A DNA stretch of 64,000 nucleotides from Candidatus Avelusimicrobium stercoris (GCA_002432025.1 DJFE01000016.1:8015-72014), one strand, 5' to 3'. Shown: positions 7,358 through 17,139, numbered from the stretch's first letter. Translations and numbers: made by a program. The notes: a model not told the origin generated them from the sequence alone.

Positions 7358-10300
7358 ATAACTGTCTATGTGTTAAATCCTTAAACCGATTAAAAAATGC
7401 CGTTATCTTTTCCACCACACTTAAACGCTTTTGGGTACGATTATTAGAGCGGGAAAACAAAGAAATCGGTGGTAAAATACCTGCAAGTTCCTTGCCAAAA
7501 GTTTGCACATAGCCATCACGGAAGGCATTATTTACAAACGAATAGGTAGCGTCTTTATTCAAGTTTTCGTCTTTGATAATAGCGTCTAACTCGGCTTTCT
7601 TCTTTTGCTGAATAAATGCCTGCCAATCGTCATCAATGCGTGTAGCTGGAGTCAAAGCACTAATAAACTGTTCAATTAAGTCCTTTTTACTGCGCAGTTC
7701 CATACTGGAATCAATACTCTTGGTAATGGTAACTACAATTTCTTTATCCTTAAAGTGGCTTTCTTGGTATTTGTGCAGCAACATCAAAATATAGTCAATG
7801 TTAATTTCAATTTGCTTGATTAGTTCCATTTCAAAAACAATATCGTCATTAACGTCTTCTTGGTCTTTTTTATTTTGGTTGCGGTATTTGTTGTACAAGT
7901 CCAAATAGATACTGTGATAGTCCTGCACGTCCCTAGCCGTCAATATTTCTTTACCTACAAACTCGTCAAAGGTGGATAATATATTGCGCATACGCAGAAT
8001 GGCCCCATATAACTTAATAAATGCCTTTTCTGCCTGTTCGCCTACAATCTGCTCACCTAGCGGGTATTTTTGTTGTAGTTCTGCTATCAAATCTCTATAA
8101 CCGACAATGTCTTTTTGACCGTCATTATACCCTTCATAATAATCTTTAAAAGGTCTTAACAAAATGATTCCGCCCGCATTTTTATTACCAAACAGAGCAA
8201 TGCTATCGTTAGTAGCCTTTTCTAAATTGCGGAAACAAACAATATTGCCAAACGTCTTAATGGAGTTCAAAATGCGGTTAGTACGCGAATATGCCTGTAA
8301 AAGCCCATGTAAGCGCAAATTCTTATCTACCCATAGTGTGTTAAGGGTAGTGGCGTCAAAACCCGTTAGAAACATATTTACAACGAGTAATAGGTCAATT
8401 TCGCGCTTTTTGACTCGCTCTGACACATCCTTATAGTAATTTTCAAACTTTTTAGACGAAGTATCAAAGTTGGTATCAAACATCTTATTGTAATCTTTAA
8501 TTGCTTTATCTAAAAATTCACGTGAACTGGCGTCTAATTTGTCAGTGTTATCTGTATCTTCTTCACTTAAAAGCCCATCTATATCTTCGTTAATACCAAA
8601 ACTGTAAATAGTGGCAATTTTTAACCGTTTATCACTGGGTAAATCTGCCATCTGCTTTTGGAACTCGGTATAATACAACTTTGCCGCGTCAATGGAAGAT
8701 ACCGCAAAGATAGAGTTAAACCCAGCAAGCCGTCTTTCTTTTAACTTATAAAAACTGTTTCGCTTTGTTTTTTGGTCAAAATGATTGAGAATATAAGCCA
8801 CAATGTTGCTAATACGCTTAGGGGCTAATAAGGCTTTTTCGCGGTCAATATTCCACACCTTTGCGTCTTGGATGTTCTCTTCTTCCTTCATTGTGCTGAT
8901 ATAATCCACGCGGAAAGGCAATACATTTCTATCTGTAATAGCATCCACTATCGTATAAGTATGTAATTTTTTTCCAAAAGCCTGTTCCGTAGTCTTAAAT
9001 TCAGGGTCCCCATTGACACTCGCATTATTCGCAAAAATAGGCGTACCTGTAAAGCCAAACAAATGGTATTTTTTAAAATGTTTTACAATGGCTTTGTGCA
9101 TTTCGCCAAATTGGGAACGGTGGCACTCGTCAAAGATAATAACTATCTGCTTTTCAAATACAGGATGATTCGGGTTCTTTTTGATAAATACCGTTAGTTT
9201 TTGGATGGTGGTAATAATAATTTTACTATCCGCACTTTCTAACTGTTGTTTCAAAATGGCGGTGCTTGTATTGCTGTTTGCCGCGCCTTTTTTAAATTTA
9301 TCATATTCCCGTATGGTTTGATAGTCTAAATCGTTTCTATCCACAACAAACAGCACTTTTTCAATGTATGGCAGTTGGGTAACAAGTTGCGCTGTTTTAA
9401 AAGATGTTAGAGTCTTTCCGCTGCCTGTGGTGTGCCAAACATACCCGCCACCTTCTATTGTGCCGTATTTCTTGTAGTTATTTGCCACATTGATAGTAGA
9501 TAAAATGCGCTCCGTGGCTACAATTTGATAAGGGCGCATGACAAGCAATAGTTTTTCGGCCGTAAAGACACAGTACCGCGTTAAAATGTTTAAGAGGGTA
9601 TGTTTGGCAAAGAAAGTTTTGGCAAAGTCCAGTAAGTCGGTAATGGGTTTGTTGTTAGCGTCTGCCCACCAACTTGTAAATTCGTAACTGTTGCTTGTGC
9701 GTTTGCCTTGGCGTACATTGCTTGCCCCCACTTCTTTAATGTGGGTTTGGCGGGTGGTATTGCTGTAATACTTGGTGTATGTACCGTTAGAAATCACAAA
9801 TACTTGGATGTACTCAAATAGTCCACTCCCTGCCCAAAAACTTTCACGTTGGTAGCGGTTAATTTGGTTAAACGCTTCTTTCAAATCCACCCCGCGCCGT
9901 TTAAGTTCAATATGTACAAGTGGCAAGCCATTGACTAACACCGTAACATCATAACGGTTATCGTGTTCACCTTTGTCGGTAGCGTATTGGTTAATTACTT
10001 GTAAATGGTTGTTGTGGATATGGTCTTTATCCAGCAAATAAATGTTTTTGGTTGTAGCGTCTTCCCGTTCTAGCAGTTGGATATAATCTTCTTGCACAAT
10101 AGCAGTTTTTTCGGCAATTCCATAGGCTTGGTTGGCAATTTTGGTCTTAAAGAAATGTGCCCACTCTGCATTGGTAAATTGATAGTTGTTTAACTTTTCC
10201 AGTTGCTTGCGTAAGTTGGCAATTAGTTCTTCTTCGGTATGGATAGAAATATACTCGTAGGCTTGTAGTTGTAATTGTTTAATGAAATCCTGTTCTAATT

Positions 10301-10403
10301 CGGCTTCTGATTGGTACGCGGCAGGTCTTTTGCTGTGGCTGGGTATAAACTCCGCCACAACGGTACTTTCAGCATTTTCAGACACAATATTAAACTGATT
10401 CAT
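7356..10403 (-). CDS. hsdR: type I restriction enzyme R subunit
   Basis: 1015 residues, the usual HsdR length. The N-terminal nuclease domain has V-H-I-E-L-K-R-R (E-x-K of the PD-(D/E)xK fold, about residue 165). A SF2 translocase follows: T-T-G-S-G-K-T (Walker A, about 330), F-D-E-C-H-R-S (DEAD-like box), G-F-T-G-T-P, and L-T-G-F-D-A-T-T...Q-A-Y-S-R-T-N-R (motif VI). The C-terminal helical region contacts HsdM/HsdS. It translocates and cleaves DNA lacking the methylation pattern set by HsdM/HsdS. Last gene of the operon, 11 bp after hsdS; all motifs intact. Confidence 0.96.
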   Translation of the reverse strand: MNQFNIVSENAESTVVAEFIPSHSKRPAAYQSEAELEQDFIKQLQLQAYEYISIHTEEELIANLRKQLEKLNNYQFTNAEWAHFFKTKIANQAYGIAEKTAIVQEDYIQLLEREDATTKNIYLLDKDHIHNNHLQVINQYATDKGEHDNRYDVTVLVNGLPLVHIELKRRGVDLKEAFNQINRYQRESFWAGSGLFEYIQVFVISNGTYTKYYSNTTRQTHIKEVGASNVRQGKRTSNSYEFTSWWADANNKPITDLLDFAKTFFAKHTLLNILTRYCVFTAEKLLLVMRPYQIVATERILSTINVANNYKKYGTIEGGGYVWHTTGSGKTLTSFKTAQLVTQLPYIEKVLFVVDRNDLDYQTIREYDKFKKGAANSNTSTAILKQQLESADSKIIITTIQKLTVFIKKNPNHPVFEKQIVIIFDECHRSQFGEMHKAIVKHFKKYHLFGFTGTPIFANNASVNGDPEFKTTEQAFGKKLHTYTIVDAITDRNVLPFRVDYISTMKEEENIQDAKVWNIDREKALLAPKRISNIVAYILNHFDQKTKRNSFYKLKERRLAGFNSIFAVSSIDAAKLYYTEFQKQMADLPSDKRLKIATIYSFGINEDIDGLLSEEDTDNTDKLDASSREFLDKAIKDYNKMFDTNFDTSSKKFENYYKDVSERVKKREIDLLLVVNMFLTGFDATTLNTLWVDKNLRLHGLLQAYSRTNRILNSIKTFGNIVCFRNLEKATNDSIALFGNKNAGGIILLRPFKDYYEGYNDGQKDIVGYRDLIAELQQKYPLGEQIVGEQAEKAFIKLYGAILRMRNILSTFDEFVGKEILTARDVQDYHSIYLDLYNKYRNQNKKDQEDVNDDIVFEMELIKQIEINIDYILMLLHKYQESHFKDKEIVVTITKSIDSSMELRSKKDLIEQFISALTPATRIDDDWQAFIQQKKKAELDAIIKDENLNKDATYSFVNNAFRDGYVQTFGKELAGILPPISLFSRSNNRTQKRLSVVEKITAFFNRFKDLTHRQL

Positions 10404-10414
10404 TTTACAACTCC

Positions 10415-11602
10415 TTAGGCTTTTACCTCTTCAAAGGTTAAAAGTTTGTTGCGGTAATACTCATATTGTTGTTGACGGGCTTTGATTTCCGCAGGCAACC
10501 CAACCGAAATATCATTACACAACGCTTCAAACCTATCCAAAATTTTTACGATACGCTCTTGTTCTTCAAGTGGTGGCATAGGTATCTTAATTTTATCTAA
10601 CATAGATTTGGTCAAACTAGGCACACCACCTGCAAAATTCATTTTTTCTAAATCTTGTGTTAGCAAAAAATGATATAAAAATTTTGGAAGTATAACTTCT
10701 GTATTTATCTTCGTATAAAATATAGTATCTACAGTCCAAAATGGCACGTCAACATAAAACACATTACCGATAGAGCCTTTTCGTGGAATAAGCACCGAAG
10801 GTTTAGCATACAAATAAGTATCGGCACACCTCATAATACCACCTGACCCATAAACAGGATATTCACCATCTGCCAATAATTTATGGTCTTTCCCATTAGA
10901 AATAAGTGCAACATTTTTTAGTGATACCCACTTTACATCAAAATTGTTTCCCCGTCTTAAAAAACTTTCAATCAGGGAGTTCTCTGTCTGTCTGTCTGTC
11001 TGTCTGTCTATATCCGTATTATCTGCGTTATTAAAACTCAACAACAAATTACGGTAATATTCATACTGTTGTTTCCTAGCCGTTAGTTCAGCCGTTAGTT
11101 CAGCCGTTAGTTCAGCCGTTAGGTTCGTAAAGGCGTCTAAAATCCTCACTATTTCATTTTGTACTTCAATGGGCGGCACGGGAATGGTCAAATCTAAAAT
11201 TTGTTTTCTATTCAAACCAGGTATACCTGCCCCCTGTTTTTTACCTTGCAAAACTGGTTCTAAATTCTTTAATAAAAAATACAAAAAACGAGGATTAATA
11301 CACAGGTGAATATTTTGAATAGTATAACAATGCGCTCCCGACCAAAAGGGTACTGTAACAAAATTAACAAACCCGGCCGAAGCACCACCTTGACTAATTG
11401 CAATCGTACTAGCAGGGGTATTATATTCAGTATGGAAACCTGAGGGATTTATACCACCATTATAAACTGGAAATGGACCTTTTTCTAAAAGGCCCGAACG
11501 GTTTAATTGTTCACCTGTATCAATAGAACAAATACTCCCAATCACTTTATATTCCACACCCTTTGGACAAAGATCTTTTATAAGTTGTTCTAATTTAGTC
11601 AT
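10415..11602 (-). CDS. hsdS: type I restriction enzyme specificity subunit, with two repeat tracts
   Basis: 395 residues with two target-recognition domains (about 1-150 and 215-360), each ended by a conserved coiled-coil region (KQQYEYYRN appears in both). The central linker has T-A-E-L repeated three times plus T-A, as in EcoR124-type HsdS where repeat number sets the spacer length of the target. About 25 residues later the T-D-R-Q-T-D-R-Q-T-E stretch is encoded by a (GACA)n tract, whose change by one unit would shift frame and remove the second recognition domain. In this sequence the frame is open (full-length state). Overlaps the upstream gene by 8 bp. Confidence 0.95.
   Translation of the reverse strand: MTKLEQLIKDLCPKGVEYKVIGSICSIDTGEQLNRSGLLEKGPFPVYNGGINPSGFHTEYNTPASTIAISQGGASAGFVNFVTVPFWSGAHCYTIQNIHLCINPRFLYFLLKNLEPVLQGKKQGAGIPGLNRKQILDLTIPVPPIEVQNEIVRILDAFTNLTAELTAELTAELTARKQQYEYYRNLLLSFNNADNTDIDRQTDRQTENSLIESFLRRGNNFDVKWVSLKNVALISNGKDHKLLADGEYPVYGSGGIMRCADTYLYAKPSVLIPRKGSIGNVFYVDVPFWTVDTIFYTKINTEVILPKFLYHFLLTQDLEKMNFAGGVPSLTKSMLDKIKIPMPPLEEQERIVKILDRFEALCNDISVGLPAEIKARQQQYEYYRNKLLTFEEVKA
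10983..11009. repeat. tetranucleotide tract (TCTG on +, GACA/CAGA on coding strand)
   Basis: Six complete TCTG units plus TCT, inside hsdS between the two recognition domains. Tetranucleotide repeats within coding sequence are classic slipped-strand phase-variation switches. Confidence 0.9.
11079..11122. repeat. 12-bp TAEL-encoding repeats in hsdS
   Basis: Three exact units of GCCGTTAGTTCA plus a partial 8-bp fourth. Gain or loss of a unit keeps the reading frame and changes the linker by four residues. Confidence 0.9.
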
Positions 11603-12143
11603 TTTTTAATTCTTCTCTTGGTAATTCACTACCTTTTTGAAAATATTGAAATTGTGGTACTTGCTCAGTTAATCTTACAAATACACCTAAAAAATAGTTA
11701 TATATCGTTGGACTTGTAAAATCTTCTAGTTTTACGAAATCAACTTCCTTATCACTGGAATTTTCTTTCTTATCTTTTGTCTTATGCGTTATTCTATCAA
11801 AATAACGAAATCGTCCCTTCTCGGGCTTAAACTCCACCACTAATAAATTATCTTCATTACAATTTCGTTTGTGTAAAATTATATCAGGGAAAGTCCCGTT
11901 TGGACAGCGTGGCGTCCACTTTACCTGCCCCCCGTTCTTATTGTATTCACAATCCAAATCATAGCCCCTAAACACTTCAAAACGAGGTTCATTTTGTATT
12001 AACTCATACATATACAAAAAAATGCGCGACACACTGGCCCGTTCCATACCACGCTGAATTAAACAAGTATCGTTGGCATAGCATTTATCAACAGCCATAG
12101 ACAGCAGTTCAAGTAATAAATCTTTGTTACGCGCTTGTGGCAT
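11595..12143 (-). CDS. PD-(D/E)xK-like protein inside the hsd operon
   Basis: 182 residues, not recognised as a standard Hsd subunit. F-P-D-I-I-L followed 16 residues later by V-V-E-F-K has the spacing of a PD-(D/E)xK nuclease core; the N-terminus is helical. ATG at 12143 is chosen (a GGAT element about 10 nt upstream, 7 nt after the hsdM stop); an in-frame TTG at 12161 overlapping hsdM is less likely. It overlaps hsdS by 8 bp, so it is expressed with the restriction system. It might be an accessory nuclease, a modulator of restriction, or an unrelated passenger. Confidence 0.7.
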   Translation of the reverse strand: MPQARNKDLLLELLSMAVDKCYANDTCLIQRGMERASVSRIFLYMYELIQNEPRFEVFRGYDLDCEYNKNGGQVKWTPRCPNGTFPDIILHKRNCNEDNLLVVEFKPEKGRFRYFDRITHKTKDKKENSSDKEVDFVKLEDFTSPTIYNYFLGVFVRLTEQVPQFQYFQKGSELPREELKND

Positions 12144-12150
12144 TATTATT

Positions 12151-13704
12151 TTATCCTTCAATCTCCGCTACGATTTTATCTATTTCGGTGCGTAAAATTT
12201 GCTCTTTGGCTACAATATCGGCAATTTGCTTGTTTAATACTTTAATATCAATTACTTCGCGCGTATCTTTTTGCTCTACATAAGTGCTAACAGACAAATT
12301 GTAATCCTGCTCGGAAATATCCGTATTATTCACCAGTTTAGCAAAGTGTTCTTCGTCCTTGCGGTTCACATAGGCGTTATAAATGCGCTCCAAATTGGCT
12401 TCTGACAACTTGTTTTTATTGCCTGAATGGATAAACTCGTTACTGGCATCAATAAAAAGCACTTTGTTATCGGCTTTGCTCTTTTTGAGTACAAAAATAC
12501 AGGTGGCTATACTCACCCCAAAGAAAAGGTTAGCAGGCAACTGAATCACACAATCAATATAGTTGTTATCAATAAGGTACTGACGGATTTTCTGCTCTGC
12601 TCCGCCACGGTATAACACCCCTGGGAACTCTACAATCGCCGCTGTACCTTGCGTGGAAAGCCACGAAAGCATATGCATTGTAAAGGCCAAATCCGCCTTG
12701 CTACGCGGTGCAAGCACACCCGCTGGGGAAAAGCGCGGATCATTGATTAAAACAGGGTTAGAATCCCCTTCCCACTTGGTAGAATAGGGCGGGTTGGAAA
12801 CAATTGCGTCAAAAGGCTCATCATCCCAATGTTTGGGGTCTAGTAGGGTATCCCCTAGCGCAATATTAAATTTTTCATAGTTAATATCGTGCAAAAACAT
12901 ATTGATACGGCACAGGTTGTAGGTGGTGATATTGATTTCCTGCCCGAAGAACCCTTGACGAACTTTATCTTTACCTAATACTTTGGCAAATTTAAGTAGT
13001 AACGAACCACTACCACAGGCGGGGTCATACACTTTGTTTATTTCGTCTTTACCTACCAATGTGATTTTAGCTAGCAACTCGGACACTTCTTGCGGAGTGA
13101 AAAACTCACCGCCCGATTTGCCCGCATTACTGGCGTACATCGTCATTAAAAATTCATAGGCGTCGCCAAAGGTGTCAATGGAACTATCTGCATAATTGCC
13201 TAACTTTAAGGAGGCGACAGAGTCCATAATTTTGGTCAAAGTAGCATTACGTTTTACTACACTAGAACCAAGTTTGTTGCTATTAACATCTATATCATCA
13301 AACAAACCCTTAAAATTTTCTTCGCTTTCTACACCTTTGGCTGAATTTTCAATATTTTTAAAAACAGTACTTAAAGTTTCGTTTAAGTTAGGGTTATTCT
13401 TGGCTTTTTTGCACACATTACAGAACAGTTCTGACGGCAAGATAAAAAAGCCTTTTTCGTTAACGGTAGAAGTGCGACCGAACTCGGCTTCTTCGTCAGT
13501 CAAAGTGGTATAGTCAAAATGGGGGTTGCCTGCCTTGCGTTCCTGCTCGTTAATATAGGCGGTTATATTTTCTGAAATAAAACGATAAAACAACATCCCT
13601 AGCACATATGCTTTAAAATCCCAGCCATCAACACTACCCCGCAAATCTTCGGCAATGCGCCAAATAACACGGTGCAATTCTGCTCTTTCTTGCTCTTTGC
13701 TCAT
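12151..13704 (-). CDS. hsdM: type I restriction enzyme M subunit
   Basis: 517 residues. N-terminal HsdM helical domain (RIAEDLRGSVDGWDFKAYVLGMLFYRF), then an N6-adenine methyltransferase domain with V-Y-D-P-A-C-G-S-G-S (AdoMet motif I) and V-S-N-P-P-Y (motif IV). Transfers methyl from AdoMet to adenines in the sequence chosen by HsdS and is also required for restriction. ATG at 13704 has GAGG 6 nt upstream; a longer in-frame start at 13785 lacks support and would overlap the next gene. First gene of hsdM-nuclease-like-hsdS-hsdR. Confidence 0.95.
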   Translation of the reverse strand: MSKEQERAELHRVIWRIAEDLRGSVDGWDFKAYVLGMLFYRFISENITAYINEQERKAGNPHFDYTTLTDEEAEFGRTSTVNEKGFFILPSELFCNVCKKAKNNPNLNETLSTVFKNIENSAKGVESEENFKGLFDDIDVNSNKLGSSVVKRNATLTKIMDSVASLKLGNYADSSIDTFGDAYEFLMTMYASNAGKSGGEFFTPQEVSELLAKITLVGKDEINKVYDPACGSGSLLLKFAKVLGKDKVRQGFFGQEINITTYNLCRINMFLHDINYEKFNIALGDTLLDPKHWDDEPFDAIVSNPPYSTKWEGDSNPVLINDPRFSPAGVLAPRSKADLAFTMHMLSWLSTQGTAAIVEFPGVLYRGGAEQKIRQYLIDNNYIDCVIQLPANLFFGVSIATCIFVLKKSKADNKVLFIDASNEFIHSGNKNKLSEANLERIYNAYVNRKDEEHFAKLVNNTDISEQDYNLSVSTYVEQKDTREVIDIKVLNKQIADIVAKEQILRTEIDKIVAEIEG

Positions 13705-13765
13705 AATAACCTCAAAAAGATAATTTACTTGTATTGTAGCAATTTGGTAATCTAAAAATGAACCT

Positions 13766-13972
13766 TTATTCTTTCCTATATACAAATACCATTGTTTCGT
13801 ATATGTTTTTTAGGTGTTCGGCCGTGCTGGATAGCCCGTAAAGGCTGCCCATTATTTGGCTTGCAGAGTGTTCTTTTGCACCGGCTTGGGCGGAGGCTAT
13901 TTGCTCTTGCAAATCCGCCGCAACTTCCGCTAATAATTGTAAATGCTGTGTTAAAAATGTAAGTTTATCCAT
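13766..13972 (-). CDS. small hypothetical protein
   Basis: 68 residues, helical, Ala/Gln-rich, no recognisable domain. Supported by a perfect AAGGAG 6-7 nt before the ATG and a 60-bp gap to hsdM, the same orientation. Could be an hsd accessory or a phage-type protein; unknown. Confidence 0.55.
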   Translation of the reverse strand: MDKLTFLTQHLQLLAEVAADLQEQIASAQAGAKEHSASQIMGSLYGLSSTAEHLKNIYETMVFVYRKE

Positions 13973-14040
13973 ATTTTCTCCTTATGTATGTCTTTTGCTA
14001 TACAAGTAAGCATTACTACTAGCCTAGTAGTCAAGTTTAG

Positions 14041-15507
14041 TTAATAGATTTTTCTTCCAATATATAAATTGCTAAAAAAGCCCTCATTTCGCGAAAAGGC
14101 CCTTAACCAAGCAAGGCTATCCCCCACTTCTTCCTCGCGCTTTAAAAGTTGGGCCAGTGCATCTAATTGGTCGTCATACGCACCGCGAGGGAAGGCATTT
14201 ACTTCCCGCTTAAACTCCTCAATCCACGGTGCAGATTCCGGAATAAATACCCGGCCGCTTTCCACCAGTGAAGATTGGGCCGCAATCCGGTCTTCTTTAC
14301 TGCCCTCCGGCTTAATAGCTTGGATCCCGGAAAAACCTTGGCGGCAGAGCAACTGAATCAACTCTACCCCAGAGGCTTTATCCTCAATAAATACCTCGCG
14401 GGCATTATATTTTGATTTCAGCCGCTTTACCTCTTTCACTAGATCTGGAAACAATAACCGCTTGCGGAATACATCCAAGATGTAATACTGTTTGTTAATC
14501 ACTTGGGCCGTAATGCAAACCGAATAATCACTCCCGTCGTGCTCCGTCATAGCCGTATCCCAACTTTGGATAATGCGCAGATACCCTTTCTCATCCTTAG
14601 GGAGTTCCGTATAGCGCTTAAACCAGTCAAAATTAATCACATTTCCCTTTTCAGGGATAGGGTTCTGCTGGTACTGGGCTTGGAAATTATAGTTTCCTAG
14701 CGTATTTTGTATCTCTTTCAGCCTTTCCAGACTTTCCAACTTGGGATTTAAAGCCTCGCCTTGTTTACGCATCAATACTTTACCGTTTTGAAGATTATAA
14801 CTTTCATCCTGCGGGGCAATAGCAGGCAGGCTCAAAACATCCCACCGATCCCATTTTTGTACATGGGCCACTAAGTCTTCTTCATGCACCCGCTGCATCA
14901 CGAGCAAAATAGCCCCCGTATTTTTATTATCTAAACGAGTATACAGCGTATTGTGAAACCAGTCATTTACGTCTTGCCGCTGCACACGGGAAAGCACATC
15001 CCCTGGTTTTATGGGGTCATCAATAATTAAATACTGGCCGCCCATTCCGGTTAAACGCCCGCCAATAGACGTAGCTAGTCTAAATCCCCGCGCAGTGGTT
15101 TCAAACTCGCTATCGGCCCGTTTAGCCGGATTTATGCGCGCCATAGGGAACGCCGCTTTATACCAAGCGCTTTCCATTACTTGACGGGTTTGGCGACCGA
15201 ATTTATCCGCCAAATCCTGACTATAACTAATGCAAATAATGCGTGCCTTTGGATTGTGCCCTAAAATCCACGCTGGAAACGCCACACTGGCACAAACTGA
15301 TTTTAAACTCCGGGGCGGTTGTGTAATCACCAACCGCCGGATATCCCCCCGCTCTACCGACAATAATTTATCGGCAATCACTTCTAAATGCCAGTTTGGA
15401 GTAAAGTCTTGACTATTGTCTATTTCTAAGAAAGTCCGATGCAGGAAAATTAAAAAATTTTCCCGTACGGCTTTAATCAAAAATTTCCGTTTTTGCGTAA
15501 TATTCAC
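14041..15507 (-). CDS. phage terminase large subunit
   Basis: 488 residues. ATPase domain with the divergent P-loop T-Q-P-P-R-S-L-K-S (residues 62-70), Walker B L-I-I-D-D-P, and a C-terminal RNase H-like nuclease: S-W-D-T-A, V-F-I-E-D-K-A-S-G and Y-D-D-Q-L-D-A. This is the large terminase class that packages DNA into capsids. No portal, capsid or tail gene follows, so it belongs to a satellite-like or decayed phage segment. ATGA overlap with the DUF5681 gene, which occupies the small-subunit position. Confidence 0.88.
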   Translation of the reverse strand: MNITQKRKFLIKAVRENFLIFLHRTFLEIDNSQDFTPNWHLEVIADKLLSVERGDIRRLVITQPPRSLKSVCASVAFPAWILGHNPKARIICISYSQDLADKFGRQTRQVMESAWYKAAFPMARINPAKRADSEFETTARGFRLATSIGGRLTGMGGQYLIIDDPIKPGDVLSRVQRQDVNDWFHNTLYTRLDNKNTGAILLVMQRVHEEDLVAHVQKWDRWDVLSLPAIAPQDESYNLQNGKVLMRKQGEALNPKLESLERLKEIQNTLGNYNFQAQYQQNPIPEKGNVINFDWFKRYTELPKDEKGYLRIIQSWDTAMTEHDGSDYSVCITAQVINKQYYILDVFRKRLLFPDLVKEVKRLKSKYNAREVFIEDKASGVELIQLLCRQGFSGIQAIKPEGSKEDRIAAQSSLVESGRVFIPESAPWIEEFKREVNAFPRGAYDDQLDALAQLLKREEEVGDSLAWLRAFSRNEGFFSNLYIGRKIY

Positions 15508-15896
15508 TTGCTTGCCCCCTTAAAATAAGTGCTCCATAACTCGTTTTCCTGTGCAGTCAGTTCTTCTTCCGCCTGAATAGGGGAACTTTGGTTAAGTATT
15601 TTAAGAAGAAACTCCAAATTACGGATTTTACCTTGCGCCGCATCCGCTAGACACCGTTTGACAATGGCTACTTTCAAGGATACTCTCCGGATGCGGCCGT
15701 TTTCTTTTAGAGAAACTTCCTTTTTTAACTCACGCTCGGCAATGCCACGGAAAGACTCATCTTTTTTAGGCCTTCCGTGGTAATTGCCTGATTGCCCCTT
15801 CTTCCAGCGGGATTTAAACGGCGGGTGTTTATACCCCACATAATCTGAGCTATTGTAATCTTCGGTCATCTTCGGTTCTTTGCGTTTAATTTTCAT
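15504..15896 (-). CDS. DUF5681 protein, probable terminase small subunit-like
   Basis: 130 residues. V-G-Y-K-H-P-P-F-K-S-R-W-K-K-G-Q-S-G-N-Y-H-G-R-P-K-K (residues 20-45) is the full DUF5681 signature. Family members usually sit directly before large terminase genes, as here (4-bp overlap), and are thought to act in DNA recognition. The remaining part is a helical region. The coding end of the upstream methyltransferase overlaps it by 11 bp. Confidence 0.8.
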   Translation of the reverse strand: MKIKRKEPKMTEDYNSSDYVGYKHPPFKSRWKKGQSGNYHGRPKKDESFRGIAERELKKEVSLKENGRIRRVSLKVAIVKRCLADAAQGKIRNLEFLLKILNQSSPIQAEEELTAQENELWSTYFKGASK

Positions 15897-17139
15897 ACTT
15901 TTTTTCCTCTATGCGCACGGCTTTTTTACTCGTTTGCTGCTCCCAGCGATGGATAATAACATCGCAATAATGCGGGTCTATTTCTATAATCCGCGCCTGA
16001 CGGCCCGTACGCTCGGCGGCTAGGAGCGTACTGCCACTACCTCCAAAGGGGTCCAGTACAATCCCCTTACGCGGGCTGGCGTCCAACAGAATATCCGCCA
16101 GCAAGCCCACGGGTTTAACCGTCGGGTGGAGATTAATATTGGCTTTATTTACCTTGTTTTTAATGAATATACCCGGATAATCCCACACGTTGGTACGGTA
16201 GCGGCCATGAACTCCCAATTCAATGTTGTTAGTATGGGGCGCATCCCCGTTTTTGAACACGAACACCAGTTCGTGCTGGCTGCGATACAAACTGCCCATT
16301 CCGCCGCTTAACTTATTCCATACACAAACATTTTTGAGAGCGGTATAAACCGACATCCCTGCTGCCAAAATTTCCCCCAAATGCCGCCAATCCATAAAAG
16401 CGTAATGTAAACTGCCGGGGATGCTGTATTCAGCAAGCAAGGTAAAAACACCCTTTAAAAATTGGGAAAACTCGCTTTGGGACATTTCGCCGGACGCCAT
16501 AGCAAACTCGCGGTATTTTTCCCCGCTCCGCACATGTCCGGAAATTTTTACGTTATATGGCGGATCCGTTACGATGAGATTGGCCTTTTCCACGCCCAAT
16601 AACCGACTGAAAGAGGAATATTGGGTGCTATCCGCGCACAAAAGTTTATGCGCCCCCAACTGCCAAAGATCCCCGGATTTCACCCGGGCGGGAATAGACT
16701 TCTCTAAAAAGCCAGCATTTTCTGTGGCAGGAGCGTCTTGCGGAGCAAGAAGTACATCTATTTCAGGCGTATCAAAACCTGTTAAGGTCAGGTCAAAGTC
16801 GCCGTCCTCTATACTTTGCAACTCTTCCAGTTCCACTTTGAGGATATTTTTATCCCAGCCGGAAAGTTCCGCGAGACGGTTATCCGCCAGGATATAGGCT
16901 TTTTTCTGCGCCGGAGTCAGGTGGCTGATTACGACGGCGGGAACTTCCGTCAGCCCCGCCAACTTGGCGGCTTCCACCCGGCCGTGCCCGGCCAAAATGC
17001 AATTATCTTTGTCTATCAGTACCGGGTTGGTAAAGCCGAATTCTTTGATACTCTTGGCAATTTGACGAATTTGCTTTGGACTGTGCGTCCGCGCGTTTTT
17101 AGGGTATGGTTTGAGGTCTGCAATTTTTACTTTTTCCAT
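15886..17139 (-). CDS. ParB-N domain plus DNA methyltransferase
   Basis: 417 residues. Residues 1-90 form a ParB/Srx-type N-terminal domain (A-G-H-G-R-V-E-A-A-K at 50-59). A beta-class DNA methyltransferase follows, with T-D-P-P-Y (about 191-195, motif IV) preceding L-D-P-F-G-G-S-G-S-T (motif I, near the end) and I-E-I-D-P. This fusion is common in prophages beside terminase genes and methylates adenine N6 or cytosine N4 without a partner nuclease, often to protect phage DNA. AAGGAG precedes the ATG at 17139. First of a three-gene coupled unit with DUF5681 and terminase. Confidence 0.88.
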   Translation of the reverse strand: MEKVKIADLKPYPKNARTHSPKQIRQIAKSIKEFGFTNPVLIDKDNCILAGHGRVEAAKLAGLTEVPAVVISHLTPAQKKAYILADNRLAELSGWDKNILKVELEELQSIEDGDFDLTLTGFDTPEIDVLLAPQDAPATENAGFLEKSIPARVKSGDLWQLGAHKLLCADSTQYSSFSRLLGVEKANLIVTDPPYNVKISGHVRSGEKYREFAMASGEMSQSEFSQFLKGVFTLLAEYSIPGSLHYAFMDWRHLGEILAAGMSVYTALKNVCVWNKLSGGMGSLYRSQHELVFVFKNGDAPHTNNIELGVHGRYRTNVWDYPGIFIKNKVNKANINLHPTVKPVGLLADILLDASPRKGIVLDPFGGSGSTLLAAERTGRQARIIEIDPHYCDVIIHRWEQQTSKKAVRIEEKKYEN

